Source: CAYLHF01 sp964383365 (GTDB lineage Bacteria; Bacteroidota; Rhodothermia; Rhodothermales; UBA10348). Taken from it: a stretch of 22,432 bases of DNA. This document shows, piece by piece, positions 9,301 to 17,600 of the stretch. Under the pieces are notes generated by a model, which saw only the letters and a list, made by a program, of their open reading frames with translations, ran no database searches and was not told where the DNA came from. Location: contig CAYLHF010000043.1 in NCBI GenBank assembly GCA_964383365.1, positions 1 through 22,432 on the forward strand, written 5' to 3'. A program made the position numbers and the translations under genes. Each line of letters opens with the position of its first letter. Within the stretch, counting starts at the first letter, position 1.

Positions 9301-9404
9301 ATGACACGGAGAAAAGCGGCGCGGAACACGTTGCTGGAAACCCTGCGGGTAAGACTGATTCAAGACCATCGGGCGACGAATCGACCGAAAACGTACAACA
9401 ATAA
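6369..9404 (+). CDS. uvrA: UvrABC excinuclease subunit A
   Basis: UvrA is the damage-recognising ABC ATPase of nucleotide excision repair. It dimerises, loads UvrB on DNA and acts in the cytoplasm. Both ATPase halves are complete: Walker A GLSGSGKS at 32-39 and GVSGSGKS at 644-651, and signature LSGGESQ at 489-495 with Walker B ending in D515-E516. The second half has ISGGEAQ and LYILDEPTTGLH. The second zinc site is intact (C743, C746, C766, C769). The first has C255, C279 and C282, but aspartate (D258) where the second cysteine is expected. The protein is 1011 residues, against about 940-960 usual for the family. The excess is an acidic tail after about residue 945, rich in E and D. Its stop overlaps the next start (TAATG), indicating translational coupling. 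No strong ribosome-binding site precedes the ATG at 6369. Confidence 0.97.
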   Translation: MDERIIIRGAREHNLKNIDLDIPRNRLVVVTGLSGSGKSSLAFDTIYAEGQRRYMESLSAYARQFLGMMERPDVDFIEGLSPVIAIEQKTVSRNPRSTVGTVTEIYDFLRLLFARASTAYSHVSGSVMRKQSDDEIIDGLLSFEEGARVVLLAPVVRGRKGHYRELFEQITRQGFQRVRVDGEPVELKKGLKLDRYKTHDIEVVVDRIVIKEGVRPRVSQSVETALGMGGGTLIASVVGGPMEKGDRIFSRHLFCPEDGVSYDDPSPNTFSFNSPYGACPDCNGLGVRQEIDRDLVIPHPHLSIDEGGLAPLGKPREIWVFSQLRAVARDYDFSFDTPLDQLTEEQQTILLDGAGDRQFEIVYRYKDREVTYKHRFGGVYGHLWHTLENTASAGSRKWAEAYTRNLPCTTCGGGRLKKESLSFRLGGATIADLVSMDLSSLRSALDEITLSERQTIIASPILKEIRERVEFLLDVGVGYLNLDRPARTLSGGESQRIRLATQIGTQLTGVLYVLDEPSIGLHPKDNERLIESLKRLRDLENSVMVVEHDREMIEAADFVIDLGPGAGEFGGEVLGADRPELLPRGNNGHTSLTTAYLRGERQILLPKHRRKGNGFYVELTGARGHNLVGNTLRLPLGTLTCVSGVSGSGKSTLVNQTLYPILSAHFHHARTVPLPYEAISGLEYIDKVIDIDQSPIGRTPRSNPATYTGLFSQIRDIFAQLPESRIRGYKPGRFSFNVKGGRCETCKGAGIVKLEMNFLPDVYVVCETCQSKRYNAETLEVRFKNKSIADVLEMSVEEALSFFEHVPRIARKLRTLDSVGLGYIRLGQQATTISGGEAQRVKLSRELSRPGTGRTLYILDEPTTGLHFEDIRHLLAVLQALVAKGNTVLVIEHNLDVLKVADHIIDMGPDGGAAGGRILFEGSPDELALTDTYTGVYLADELKKTRTVSENELLVDLDGMLVAEEVEPDDEPEEVTEDDTEKSGAEHVAGNPAGKTDSRPSGDESTENVQQ

Positions 9405-9784
9405 TGGCTCAGTTTATCCCTGAATACAACCGGCCCGACGAACCCGGTATTGCCATGAATTTTGACAATACGGTATCGCTCTTCCACATCGTCGGCTCTG
9501 ATGATACGTTCGAAAATGCCGTATCCGCCGTATTCGGATTACTGAAACGGGCCCAGGATGAATATCCGGAGTGGCCTCGCATCTTCTACGTGGAAATAAC
9601 CGGTCACGAGGGCACTCGCGAAGGCTTCGACGACGAATTTTTCGAATTCCAGCAGGAGTTCTGGTTTTCCACGATGGCCCACTTCGTGACGGCCTTTGAA
9701 CTCCCGATGACCGGCGGACTCGTCAATCCCAATCCGCAACGCGACGATTTGCCCGACGAACTCGTTATTTCGGGTCCGAACTGA
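9404..9784 (+). CDS. Small acidic protein of unknown function, coupled to uvrA
   Basis: This 126-residue protein is not one I recognise. Its ATG overlaps the uvrA stop codon by one base (TAATG at 9402-9406), the classic arrangement for translational coupling, so the start and the reality of the gene are well supported. It has no signal peptide or membrane segment and is probably cytoplasmic. It is rich in Asp, Glu and aromatic residues, with stretches such as WPRIFYVEITGHEG and FFEFQQEFWFSTMAHFV. The central part suggests a small mixed alpha/beta fold. The location implies expression together with uvrA, but a DNA-repair role is only a guess from position. It converges with the lipoprotein gene, whose stop is 20 bases away; no terminator is visible between them. 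Confidence 0.75.
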   Translation: MAQFIPEYNRPDEPGIAMNFDNTVSLFHIVGSDDTFENAVSAVFGLLKRAQDEYPEWPRIFYVEITGHEGTREGFDDEFFEFQQEFWFSTMAHFVTAFELPMTGGLVNPNPQRDDLPDELVISGPN

Positions 9785-9803
9785 CCCTCGTCTGGTCCTT
9801 TCT

Positions 9804-10595
9804 CTACTCGTCGCCCTTCGTGACGCCGTCCTGTGTGACGACCAGCGATTCGATGTGGGCGTTGATTCCGTGATTGAACCGAAGCCCGACGATCCCATCG
9901 GTAACGAGATCCCCTCTCTGTATTTCGTCGACTACCTGATCATTAACGGAGAACGTGATGGCGGTATCGGTTACTTGTACCGACAACGTGTTCGCTGCGG
10001 TCCCCCGGGTGGAATCTGTATAGGCCACAATAGCGTCGCTCCCGGTCCAACCGACGAGCGTGGACGTTTCGTTTCCCGATCGTTGTTTGACGAGATACTC
10101 GCCCGACCGACGAATCACAAAATACAGATACGACTGATTGGCCGAGTCCAGGTCATGGCCGCCAAAGACCAGCCCGTAGGCTTCGTTTCTTCTTCCGGGA
10201 TCAAAGAGGTGAATCTTTGTGCTGGCTGTAAATGTGCCATCGGCCGTACTGGCAGGATGATATACGACAAGTCTCGGCTTCTTGACGGTGATGTGCCATC
10301 CCGGTTTCATGGTGACGAACCAGACGGCATCCGTCGTATCGGCGCCGACAAGAGAGGTATCATCGGATTTATCGAGGCGGTACTTCCAGCCGGCAGGGAA
10401 AAGCAGGTTGTCGTTTACCGGATTCTGTGCATCGGGTCTGAGCATGGCACCCGGTACCCCCGCGTTGTTATCAGCGTTCGATTCCGTCGCCGCATACTCC
10501 GTGGCTTCCGGATTCTGCTCCGTTTTATTCTGGCATCCGACAATGAGCAGACTCCCCAGGAGAAGACAGGAGAGTCGGGTAATAATGGGTTTCAT
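9804..10595 (-). CDS. Lipoprotein with concanavalin-like (LamG/DUF1080-type) domain
   Basis: The 263-residue product has a type II signal peptide with lipobox IVGC (Cys21), so it should be a lipid-anchored envelope protein. After an N/E-rich linker (about 22-50), residues 60-258 look like a concanavalin/LamG-type beta-sandwich. Supporting stretches are AYGLVFGGHDLDSANQSYLY, RSGEYLVKQRSGNETSTLVG, ITFSVNDQVVDEI and GIVGLRFNHGINAHI. Such domains often bind carbohydrate or act in DUF1080-type glycosidases; I see no catalytic set and infer only a binding or structural role. I chose the ATG at 10595 because the longer frame, open to 10697, overlaps the upstream gene and lacks a signal peptide before it. 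It lies 35 bases after the metallo-hydrolase gene on the same strand and is probably co-transcribed with it. Confidence 0.82.
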   Translation of the reverse strand: MKPIITRLSCLLLGSLLIVGCQNKTEQNPEATEYAATESNADNNAGVPGAMLRPDAQNPVNDNLLFPAGWKYRLDKSDDTSLVGADTTDAVWFVTMKPGWHITVKKPRLVVYHPASTADGTFTASTKIHLFDPGRRNEAYGLVFGGHDLDSANQSYLYFVIRRSGEYLVKQRSGNETSTLVGWTGSDAIVAYTDSTRGTAANTLSVQVTDTAITFSVNDQVVDEIQRGDLVTDGIVGLRFNHGINAHIESLVVTQDGVTKGDE

Positions 10596-10630
10596 GATGT
10601 GCGATGGTAGGGCTGGGTACGTGCGAAAAA

Positions 10631-11542
10631 TCAGTCGGCCGTTCCGGAGATTTCCTTGAATACCGTCTGGATATCCATCTTGATTCCGTCGGCCCAACTA
10701 TCAACGTAATGACTCTCAAAACCGGGAAGACGCTCGACGACGAGATCATCCTCAGACTTTCCTTCCTTGACTCCCTTTTCAACGTATTCCCAGAGTCCGG
10801 TCAGGAAATCACGCATTACGAGCAGGTCGGCCCTGTTTCCCGTGACTCCATTTTCCGGATTGCCATGTCCAAATATGAAAACGGTGTCGTCTGTAAAATC
10901 TTTATGGACGTTCTCCAGGACTTCGATCCAGTGGCTCGTTGACGCTCCCCCTTTGAGGTCGATGAAGCACGGCATTCGGTTGAACACCAGGTCTCCGACA
11001 TGGGCCACATTTGCCTTCTCGAAATGGATGACCGAGTCGCCCGCCGTATGTGCTGACCCGTAGTAGCTAAGCTGGATGGTTTCATCACCGGCGTCTCTCG
11101 TCAGATGATCATCATAGAGTTGATCGGCGTACACCTGATCGTCAAGCGTCCCCCGTTCGGTAGCCTGGGCACGCTGAAGTTTCGGGACATTTCTATGGGC
11201 CAGAATGTGCTCTGCGTCCGCGCCCAGGACACCATTCCCCGACGTATGGTCGCCATGGTGGTGCGAGTTGATCAGGAGGTCGATCGGTCTCGTTGCTCTC
11301 TCTGCAATCCCGTCTTTGCATTCCTGCGCCGATTCCGGAAACTGGGAATCGACTACGATGACCGCGCCATCGGAGATGTACCATCCGATCGTGCCACCCT
11401 GGCCTTCGAACGTTCCGAGCCCGCCCCGAATGGGAGTAAAGGTACCGAAGCGGGTGAGTGCCAGCAATTCAGATGGCCAGAACGCGGTTGCTGCGGTGGC
11501 AAAAGAAGTGGCTTTCAAAAAGGATCTACGTGTCAGTACCAT
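10631..11542 (-). CDS. Tat-exported metallo-beta-lactamase-fold hydrolase
   Basis: This 303-residue enzyme begins with a twin-arginine signal (LTRRSFLKATSFATAATAF, residues 3-21), so it should be exported folded, probably with its metals bound. The metallo-beta-lactamase motif H-x-H-x-D-H is present as H94, H96, D98 and H99. The further ligands H165 (SAHTAGD), D184 (HVGDLVF) and H226 (FGHG) are in order, giving a complete dinuclear zinc site. The fold covers diverse hydrolases, and the substrate cannot be fixed; exported relatives of this type are often grouped with the SoxH/quinoprotein-relay MBL proteins. It precedes a concanavalin-like lipoprotein gene by 35 bases, probably as an operon. 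An exported serine hydrolase gene is divergent, with 83 bases between the starts. No strong ribosome-binding site is seen. Confidence 0.9.
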   Translation of the reverse strand: MVLTRRSFLKATSFATAATAFWPSELLALTRFGTFTPIRGGLGTFEGQGGTIGWYISDGAVIVVDSQFPESAQECKDGIAERATRPIDLLINSHHHGDHTSGNGVLGADAEHILAHRNVPKLQRAQATERGTLDDQVYADQLYDDHLTRDAGDETIQLSYYGSAHTAGDSVIHFEKANVAHVGDLVFNRMPCFIDLKGGASTSHWIEVLENVHKDFTDDTVFIFGHGNPENGVTGNRADLLVMRDFLTGLWEYVEKGVKEGKSEDDLVVERLPGFESHYVDSWADGIKMDIQTVFKEISGTAD

Positions 11543-11581
11543 CGAAGGATCTGGGTTTGGATTGGAACAGACGACCGGGAG

Positions 11582-11595
11582 CGCGTAGAAACGCG
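11582..11595. repeat. Inverted repeat CGCGT-AGAA-ACGCG between divergent hydrolase genes
   Basis: Perfect five-base arms flank a four-base centre in the 83-base region between the start codons of the MBL-fold hydrolase (minus) and the serine hydrolase (plus). A site here could influence both directions. The arms are short and GC-rich, so chance cannot be excluded. I found no convincing promoter match in this gap. Confidence 0.3.
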
Positions 11596-11625
11596 ATCAA
11601 ACATGCTACGACACAGCAACGAGAT

Positions 11626-13023
11626 ATGATTCGAGCGACTCTGTTTTCCGCGATGCTTCTGGTCTTACCCGTACGGGCGCAGATCTCTCCTGCTGTCCTG
11701 ACTGCCGTCGTGGACTCGGCAGCGGTGACCGGGATGAGCATTGCGGTTATTAAAGACGGATCCACTGCGTGGCAGGGTGTGGTCGGCGTCAGAAGTGCGG
11801 TTACCCGCCCACCGATCGATTCGCTGACTGTTTTCGAAGCCGGGTCCCTGTCCAAACCGGTATTCGCCTATATCGTTCTGAAACTGGTGGATTCAGGTAC
11901 ATTCGATCTCGACAGGCCACTGGCTGAGTATCTGCCGAACGAAGACCTTGCTGGAGATAGTCGTTATCTGACAATCACAGCCAGGATGGTGCTCGATCAT
12001 TCTACCGGATTTCCTAACTGGCGCCCTCCGAACGGACCCCTCACAATCGATTTCCTGCCTGGCTCCCGATTCTCCTATTCGGGAGAAGGATATATGTATC
12101 TGCAGCGTGTCATCGAGCATGTGACGTCGATGAAACTGAGGGCGCTCAGTCAACTCTACGTATTCGATCCGCTCGAGATGACCAGCAGTAGTTTTGTCTG
12201 GCGAAAATCGTTCGGTCCGCATGCCGCTGCAGGACACGACGATGCGGGAACAGCGCTCGATAAGTTTACTCCGGAACAGGGAATTGCAGCGTTCAGCCTC
12301 CAGACAACCGCCCTGGATTATGCTCGATTTATGGTTGCTGTCGCGCGCGGAGAAGGCCTCTCGAGTGCCTCATCGGCCGCGCTCCGCGCGCCACAGATCG
12401 ACGCCGGAGAGGGCATATTCTGGGGTCTCGGATGGGGGCTTGAGATGAATGAGACCGGACCGACGCTGTGGCACTGGGGTGACAATACGGGATTTAAGGC
12501 ATTCTGTGCCATCGAGTCAGACGCGAGTACGGGCGTTGTCTTTTTCGCCAACAGTGATAACGGGATGCTTCTGCTCGATCGCATCGTCCGTCTTACGATG
12601 GGCAAACCGCTCAATGCCGTGGCGTGGCTCGATTATGAACAGTACGATGATCCTCAATTTCAACTCGGGAAAGCCGTCCTGGCCGCCATCGATGCAGAGG
12701 GTATCGACGCAGGATTCGTTCGCTACCAGGCGCTGCGAGCTGAGTTACCCCCCGAGGCATTCGTAGAGGATGCCCTGAATACGCTCGGATACCGTCTTCT
12801 CCGCGACGGGCGCACGCAAGACGCCATTGCCGTATTCAAATGGAACACAATCGAGTATCCCAACGCGTTTAACGCCTTCGACAGTCTGGGGGAAGCCTAT
12901 ATGGTGGCCGGAGATCTCGGAAACGCACTCGATTCATTCCGAAGATCCGTCATTCTTGAGCCAGAAAACCTGAACGGCGTCCAGATGATGCGTCAGATCC
13001 GGGCACGCCTTGAGGCTCAGTAG
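11626..13023 (+). CDS. Exported serine hydrolase (beta-lactamase/DD-peptidase fold) with C-terminal TPR repeats
   Basis: The 465-residue protein has a signal peptide (residues 1-19, ending VRAQ) and a class C beta-lactamase-like domain at about 20-345. The active-site motif S-x-x-K is SLSK with nucleophile S74 and K77. The second motif is Y151-S152-G153, where penicillin-binding relatives have Tyr-x-Asn. The third is H283-W284-G285, an HxG variant of KTG. Such variants are common in esterases, amidases and D-aminopeptidases of this fold, so peptidoglycan or ester substrates are both possible. Residues about 385-460 form two TPR-like repeats (AIAVFKWNTIEYPNAFNAFD and the AL-SFRRSVILEP helix), a combination known in Bacteroidota serine hydrolases. 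I placed the start at the ATG at 11626 because the signal peptide begins there; the open frame runs further upstream to 11458 but overlaps the divergent gene. Confidence 0.9.
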   Translation: MIRATLFSAMLLVLPVRAQISPAVLTAVVDSAAVTGMSIAVIKDGSTAWQGVVGVRSAVTRPPIDSLTVFEAGSLSKPVFAYIVLKLVDSGTFDLDRPLAEYLPNEDLAGDSRYLTITARMVLDHSTGFPNWRPPNGPLTIDFLPGSRFSYSGEGYMYLQRVIEHVTSMKLRALSQLYVFDPLEMTSSSFVWRKSFGPHAAAGHDDAGTALDKFTPEQGIAAFSLQTTALDYARFMVAVARGEGLSSASSAALRAPQIDAGEGIFWGLGWGLEMNETGPTLWHWGDNTGFKAFCAIESDASTGVVFFANSDNGMLLLDRIVRLTMGKPLNAVAWLDYEQYDDPQFQLGKAVLAAIDAEGIDAGFVRYQALRAELPPEAFVEDALNTLGYRLLRDGRTQDAIAVFKWNTIEYPNAFNAFDSLGEAYMVAGDLGNALDSFRRSVILEPENLNGVQMMRQIRARLEAQ

Positions 13024-13051
13024 GGTCTCTTTTCGGCTAACGAATCTTGTC

Positions 13052-14614
13052 CTACAGAGTCGGCAGGTAGGTCTCTGCCAGTTGGGTGAAGGCCGTAATC
13101 TGCTCCCTTTCCCACCCGGCATCGTTTCCCAATTCCGTTCGGAGGATGTGTGCAACGCGTGTCGATACTTCGACGGCGGCTCTGGCGTCGAGCAGGAGGG
13201 CTCGCATTCTACGTGACAAGACATCTTCAACCGTTCGGGCCATCTCATGTCGGACCGCCCAGAGAACTTCGCCAACCCGGTACGGCAGATCGGGATGCAG
13301 CAACTCATTCAGGCCAGGTGCACTCTGAAGGAGATTTCGAACGGCAGGGGCATCGCTGCCGTATGAATGCAGATTTCCCTCGATCTCTCTCGCGTTGTTG
13401 AGCCATCCGTGGAGCTTCAGATCGCTGGTTCGGCACGGAACAGGCGATAGACCCGCTACGGTTGCTGCCTGATCGATCGTATCCTCAGCCATCTTACGAT
13501 AGGTCGTCCACTTTCCGCCGGTCACGGTGACCAGACCGGAATCTGAGACCATCACCAGGTGATCCCGAGAGAGCGCCGCCGTATCGTGCTCATTGGGGGC
13601 CTTGACAAGTGGCCTCAGGCCTGCAAAAACGCTCAACACGTCGTCTCTCCCCGGATCCTTGGTCAGATATCGCCGAGCGTGTTCAAGCAGGAAGTCGATT
13701 TCCGCGTCAGTGGCCTTTGGTTCGAGCGTCGGCTCGTCCACGGGAAGATCCGTGGTCCCGACAAGAACCCTGTCATGCCATGGAACAGCGAATAGCACCC
13801 GACCATCATCCGTTCGCGGGACCATGATGGCGCTGTCTCCGGGCAGAAACGAGCGGTCCAGTACGAGATGGACTCCCTGGCTCGGCTGAATGACGGGTTC
13901 TTCCGTTCGTCCATCCATACGGAGAATGTCATCTGTGAAGACGCCCGTAGCGTTGATGACTACCCGTGCATGGATCTCGATCTCGTCTCCGGTTTCCTCA
14001 TCCACCGCGCAGACACCGGAGACGATCCCCCCGGTACGCCGAAGCGCTACAGCCCGGACGTAGTTAGCGAGCGTGGCTCCTTCGTCCCGTGCCGTTCGGG
14101 CAAGCGTAACCGCCATCCGGGCATCATCGAACTGCCCATCATAATACACGACACCTCCCCGCAGGTCCTCGGGTTCGAGCGTCGGTATGCGCTCGAGGGT
14201 CTCCTTCTGCGACAGGTGTCTGGACGGTCCGAGACCGAGGCTTCCGGCGAGTGCATCGTACACTTTAAGTCCCACTCCGTAAAACGGGCCTTCCCACCAG
14301 TCGTAATTCGGAACAACAAAGGGTAGGTGATGGACCAAATGGGGTGCATTCTGAATCAGGAGACCCCGCTCCTTCAGCGCCTCAATGACCAGGGAGACAT
14401 TACCCTGTTGCAGATATCGGACACCCCCGTGAACCAGTTTGGTCGATCGGCTCGACGTTCCACTGGCAAAATCTCTCTGCTCTACAAGAGCCGTACGATA
14501 TCCTCTGGAGGCAGCATCGACAGCTGCTCCGAGTCCACTGGCACCGCCACCAATCACAAGAACATCCCAGTAATCAGACGTACCGAGTCGGGCGATGCTA
14601 TCGGTTCGATTCAT
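13052..14614 (-). CDS. glpD: FAD-dependent glycerol-3-phosphate dehydrogenase
   Basis: This 520-residue flavoenzyme oxidises sn-glycerol 3-phosphate to dihydroxyacetone phosphate at the inner face of the membrane and passes electrons to quinone. The N-terminal FAD-binding motif is IGGGASGLGAA (G22, G23, G24, G27). The family signature SSRSTKLVHGGVRYL follows, and a TGGKWTTYRKMAED stretch occurs near residues 390-405 before the C-terminal helical domain. Length and motif order match GlpD/GlpA closely. The ATG at 14614 is favoured because it begins just before the FAD motif; the open frame extends upstream to 14812 but would overlap the preceding gene. It starts 22 bases after the stop of the lipase-like surface protein gene on the same strand, suggesting co-transcription. 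Its stop faces the serine hydrolase stop with 28 bases between and no visible terminator. Confidence 0.95.
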   Translation of the reverse strand: MNRTDSIARLGTSDYWDVLVIGGGASGLGAAVDAASRGYRTALVEQRDFASGTSSRSTKLVHGGVRYLQQGNVSLVIEALKERGLLIQNAPHLVHHLPFVVPNYDWWEGPFYGVGLKVYDALAGSLGLGPSRHLSQKETLERIPTLEPEDLRGGVVYYDGQFDDARMAVTLARTARDEGATLANYVRAVALRRTGGIVSGVCAVDEETGDEIEIHARVVINATGVFTDDILRMDGRTEEPVIQPSQGVHLVLDRSFLPGDSAIMVPRTDDGRVLFAVPWHDRVLVGTTDLPVDEPTLEPKATDAEIDFLLEHARRYLTKDPGRDDVLSVFAGLRPLVKAPNEHDTAALSRDHLVMVSDSGLVTVTGGKWTTYRKMAEDTIDQAATVAGLSPVPCRTSDLKLHGWLNNAREIEGNLHSYGSDAPAVRNLLQSAPGLNELLHPDLPYRVGEVLWAVRHEMARTVEDVLSRRMRALLLDARAAVEVSTRVAHILRTELGNDAGWEREQITAFTQLAETYLPTL

Positions 14615-14636
14615 CTCGATGTTGGCTCTGTTCCGA

Positions 14637-17600
14637 CTACCGAAGGACGGTGAAGGATCTCGAGAAGACTCTTCCGTCAATCCTGGCCCGAATAATATAG
14701 AGGCCGGGGGAGAGATCCGCTGTGGAAAGAGCTGTTTCATATCGACCCGGAGAAACCCGCCGGTCGACGACGAGAGCCACCTCCTTTCCAAGAAGATTAT
14801 ACACCCGGACATCTACACGCGATGACCTCGATACATCGAAGGGAATGTATACCAGACGGCGGGATGGATTCGGATACGCGGGCAGAAGACTGATCTGGTC
14901 TGGAACCTCATCCGACTTCGGTTCTATGGCTACTCCACTGATCGAACTAAGGTCAACAGAGATAGCCTTCACTCTCGAGTCGTTTCCGGACGATGCATCC
15001 ACGGAAATCAGATATCTGCCGCTCTCGGGTGGGCGGAAGGATCCCGTGTAGACACCATCTCCCGCCGTTGCATCCCGCTGAAGCCCGTCGTCGGTTAGCA
15101 CGACGGATTCATCCGTAGAGGTTCCGGCAATAGCTGCGCTGACCGAAGCCCCTGTGATCGGGGCACCGGCGTCGGTGAATGTCGCCAGTATACTTACCTT
15201 CTGCTCAGGATCGGGTGGAGACGTGGCCACCCCAAGAGAAACAGACGATCCTTTGACCCAGCCCGAGACCAATACGGCGACGGTGTCGGCACTGCTCTGT
15301 TCGAGTCGGAGCGTCCACGTGCCTGCCTGCGGAGAGGCGACCTGTTGAGCGCGTACCAGGCCGGAAGCGTCTGCCGAACCGGCCAGCACCGTGTCGACCG
15401 GTACCCCCGACGGATCGATCAGGGTCGATGTGGTCTCCAGCGAAGTGAGATAAGTCAACCCGAACGCTGAAGCCGCTGGAACTCGAATGGGTATATCTTC
15501 GGGAACTCCACGAAGGACCGTGCCAGAGGCGCTGATCACATACTCTGCCTCAGATCCGCTTCCGGAGACAAACGCTCTCGTAGGATCTCCTTCCGGAAGC
15601 CCTTCATCTTCCTCGGTAAAAGGAATCGATCCGGCCGGAGGATCGGACAGGATGGGTTTCACGAAGCTGTTGAAGGCTTCCTGACTTCCGCTCATCTGAA
15701 CATGGACGAGCGAACGATGTGTGGATCCGACAAAAGTCGGCACGCCACCGGTCGATGCGAGGGCACTTTCTACGGTCACAACTCCGTCACCGAACTCGAA
15801 GAGACGACACGTGAAGGGTACGACATCACCGTAGAGAATATAAAAACGGACCCGTTTCTGGTTCTTGATCTGCTTATTGAACGTTGTCTTGAGGTGCGTG
15901 GTCGACAGTTCGATGATATTGTTGGGAGGACTCCTGCGGGCGAGAGCAGCCTTGTACCTCGGATCCTTGACCATCGACCCATAGGTCGCCATGATGTCGT
16001 CTGCACAGGGAGATCCTTCGTTGGGCGTTCCGAGTTGAACCAGATGTCTTACGAGGGGCTCACCGTCACCAACATTCTCCGGCATCACGCGATGGATGTA
16101 GTCCCTGGAGATAAGGCCACCCATGGAGTGGGCCACGATATCGAGATGACACGACTTGGTAGTCTCTCGAACCTGGTCTATCGTGGCCTTCAATTTCGCG
16201 GCATTGTCCTGAATGGTCTCCTTCGAGAATATCCTGGGGGCCAGAGATGGTCGGTCGAAAGCTGCGAGAGGGAAAATTCCGGTGTCCATACCGGTCACGG
16301 CAACGACACGACTGGCATCCCAGTTTGCGTGCTTCGCTTTCGCAAATCCGGGGTATGCTGACCACCCCGCAGGGTTCGCCCACAAGCCGTGTACGAGAAC
16401 GATGGGCTTGGGCCGTACCAGGATCTCTCGTTGCTCGGTCTGAATCACCTCCCCTTTATAAAGCAGTTCTACTTTGATTATGCGTGGAAGTGGGTGCTGA
16501 GTCTCATTATCCTTCCACGCAAAGCCGGTTGTATTCCACAAATAAGGACTCGTGACCGTCTGTTCGGGCGGAACGACGATCGGACTAATCGATCCCGACC
16601 CGTCCGGCAAAACACGACCCGTTTCAGCATCGGTCAGACGAAGGCCCGCGGTTTCACTCTTCAGTGTGCCTCCGTTCGTGACGGCAATGGTCAATGTCAC
16701 GCGATTCCCGTCTGTTGTCCCGTCGGTGAGGGGATTTACATCCGAGAAACACATATCCATGGCCCCGATCGCCGTAATATTGAGGATGACGGGCACGACA
16801 ATGACGGAAGCGACGCTCGTATTGTTTAAATCATTGGCATCTGGACTCGTGGTTGTAGCAGAGGCGAGATTGTTCTGGTTACCCAGCGAACTGGCCCTGA
16901 CATCGACGCGGACGGTGACCGAATCTCCAGGGGCGAGGGTTCCGAATTGACACCCGATAGTCTGTCCGGTTCTCGTGCACGCCTGGCGGGACGTCGTCAT
17001 CGCCAGAAACGGGAAACCGAACAATAACTGGTCATTGAGCGTCACATTTTCGGCATCATCCGCACCGATATTGGTTACGACGATCTGGAAGTGAACGGTA
17101 TCGTCCTTCGAGACCAATGAGGGTGACGCCGTCTTTATGACCCGGATGTCGGTAGATGCCGGCCGGTTGCCAAATAAGATATCCGTAATGTCGTCGTCGC
17201 TCTCGACGAGAACGGAGTGTTCTGTGTCTCCTGTGGATTTAAAAGGAAAGGATTGAACCCAGTTGGTCTTCAGGATTTCTCCAACGGTGTACATGTTTGG
17301 AGCGAGCCCACTGAATGTGTACCCACCCTGGGAGTTGGTCACCTTCTGCTGCAGGACCAGGCCTTCGCTGTCCTTGAGAACGATTGTCCACCCACCGAGA
17401 TCGGACTCTCCGTTCGACGTCTCGCGGACTCCGTCCCCATCCGAGTCCAACCACTTTATCCCTGAAATCTTACCCAGGGCGTAACTGCCGAAGTTTACGT
17501 CTCCAACGTCATTACCGTGAAAAATGGTAACGGAATAGAATCCACTGGCGGGCAAGGTCAATAGGCGATTTCCCGGAAGAATCGCGCGAACGATGTACGT

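Noticed and set aside
9855..10610. Plus-strand open frame of 251 codons opposite the lipoprotein gene
   Set aside because: No family resemblance or plausible start region, and it lies entirely within and against a lipoprotein gene with signal peptide and clear fold pattern.
11458..11625. 56-residue N-terminal extension of the serine hydrolase
   Set aside because: It overlaps the start of the divergent MBL gene, and the signal peptide begins at 11626.
14615..14812. 66-residue N-terminal extension of glpD
   Set aside because: It overlaps the end of the lipase-like gene and has no family counterpart; the family N terminus begins close to the ATG at 14614.
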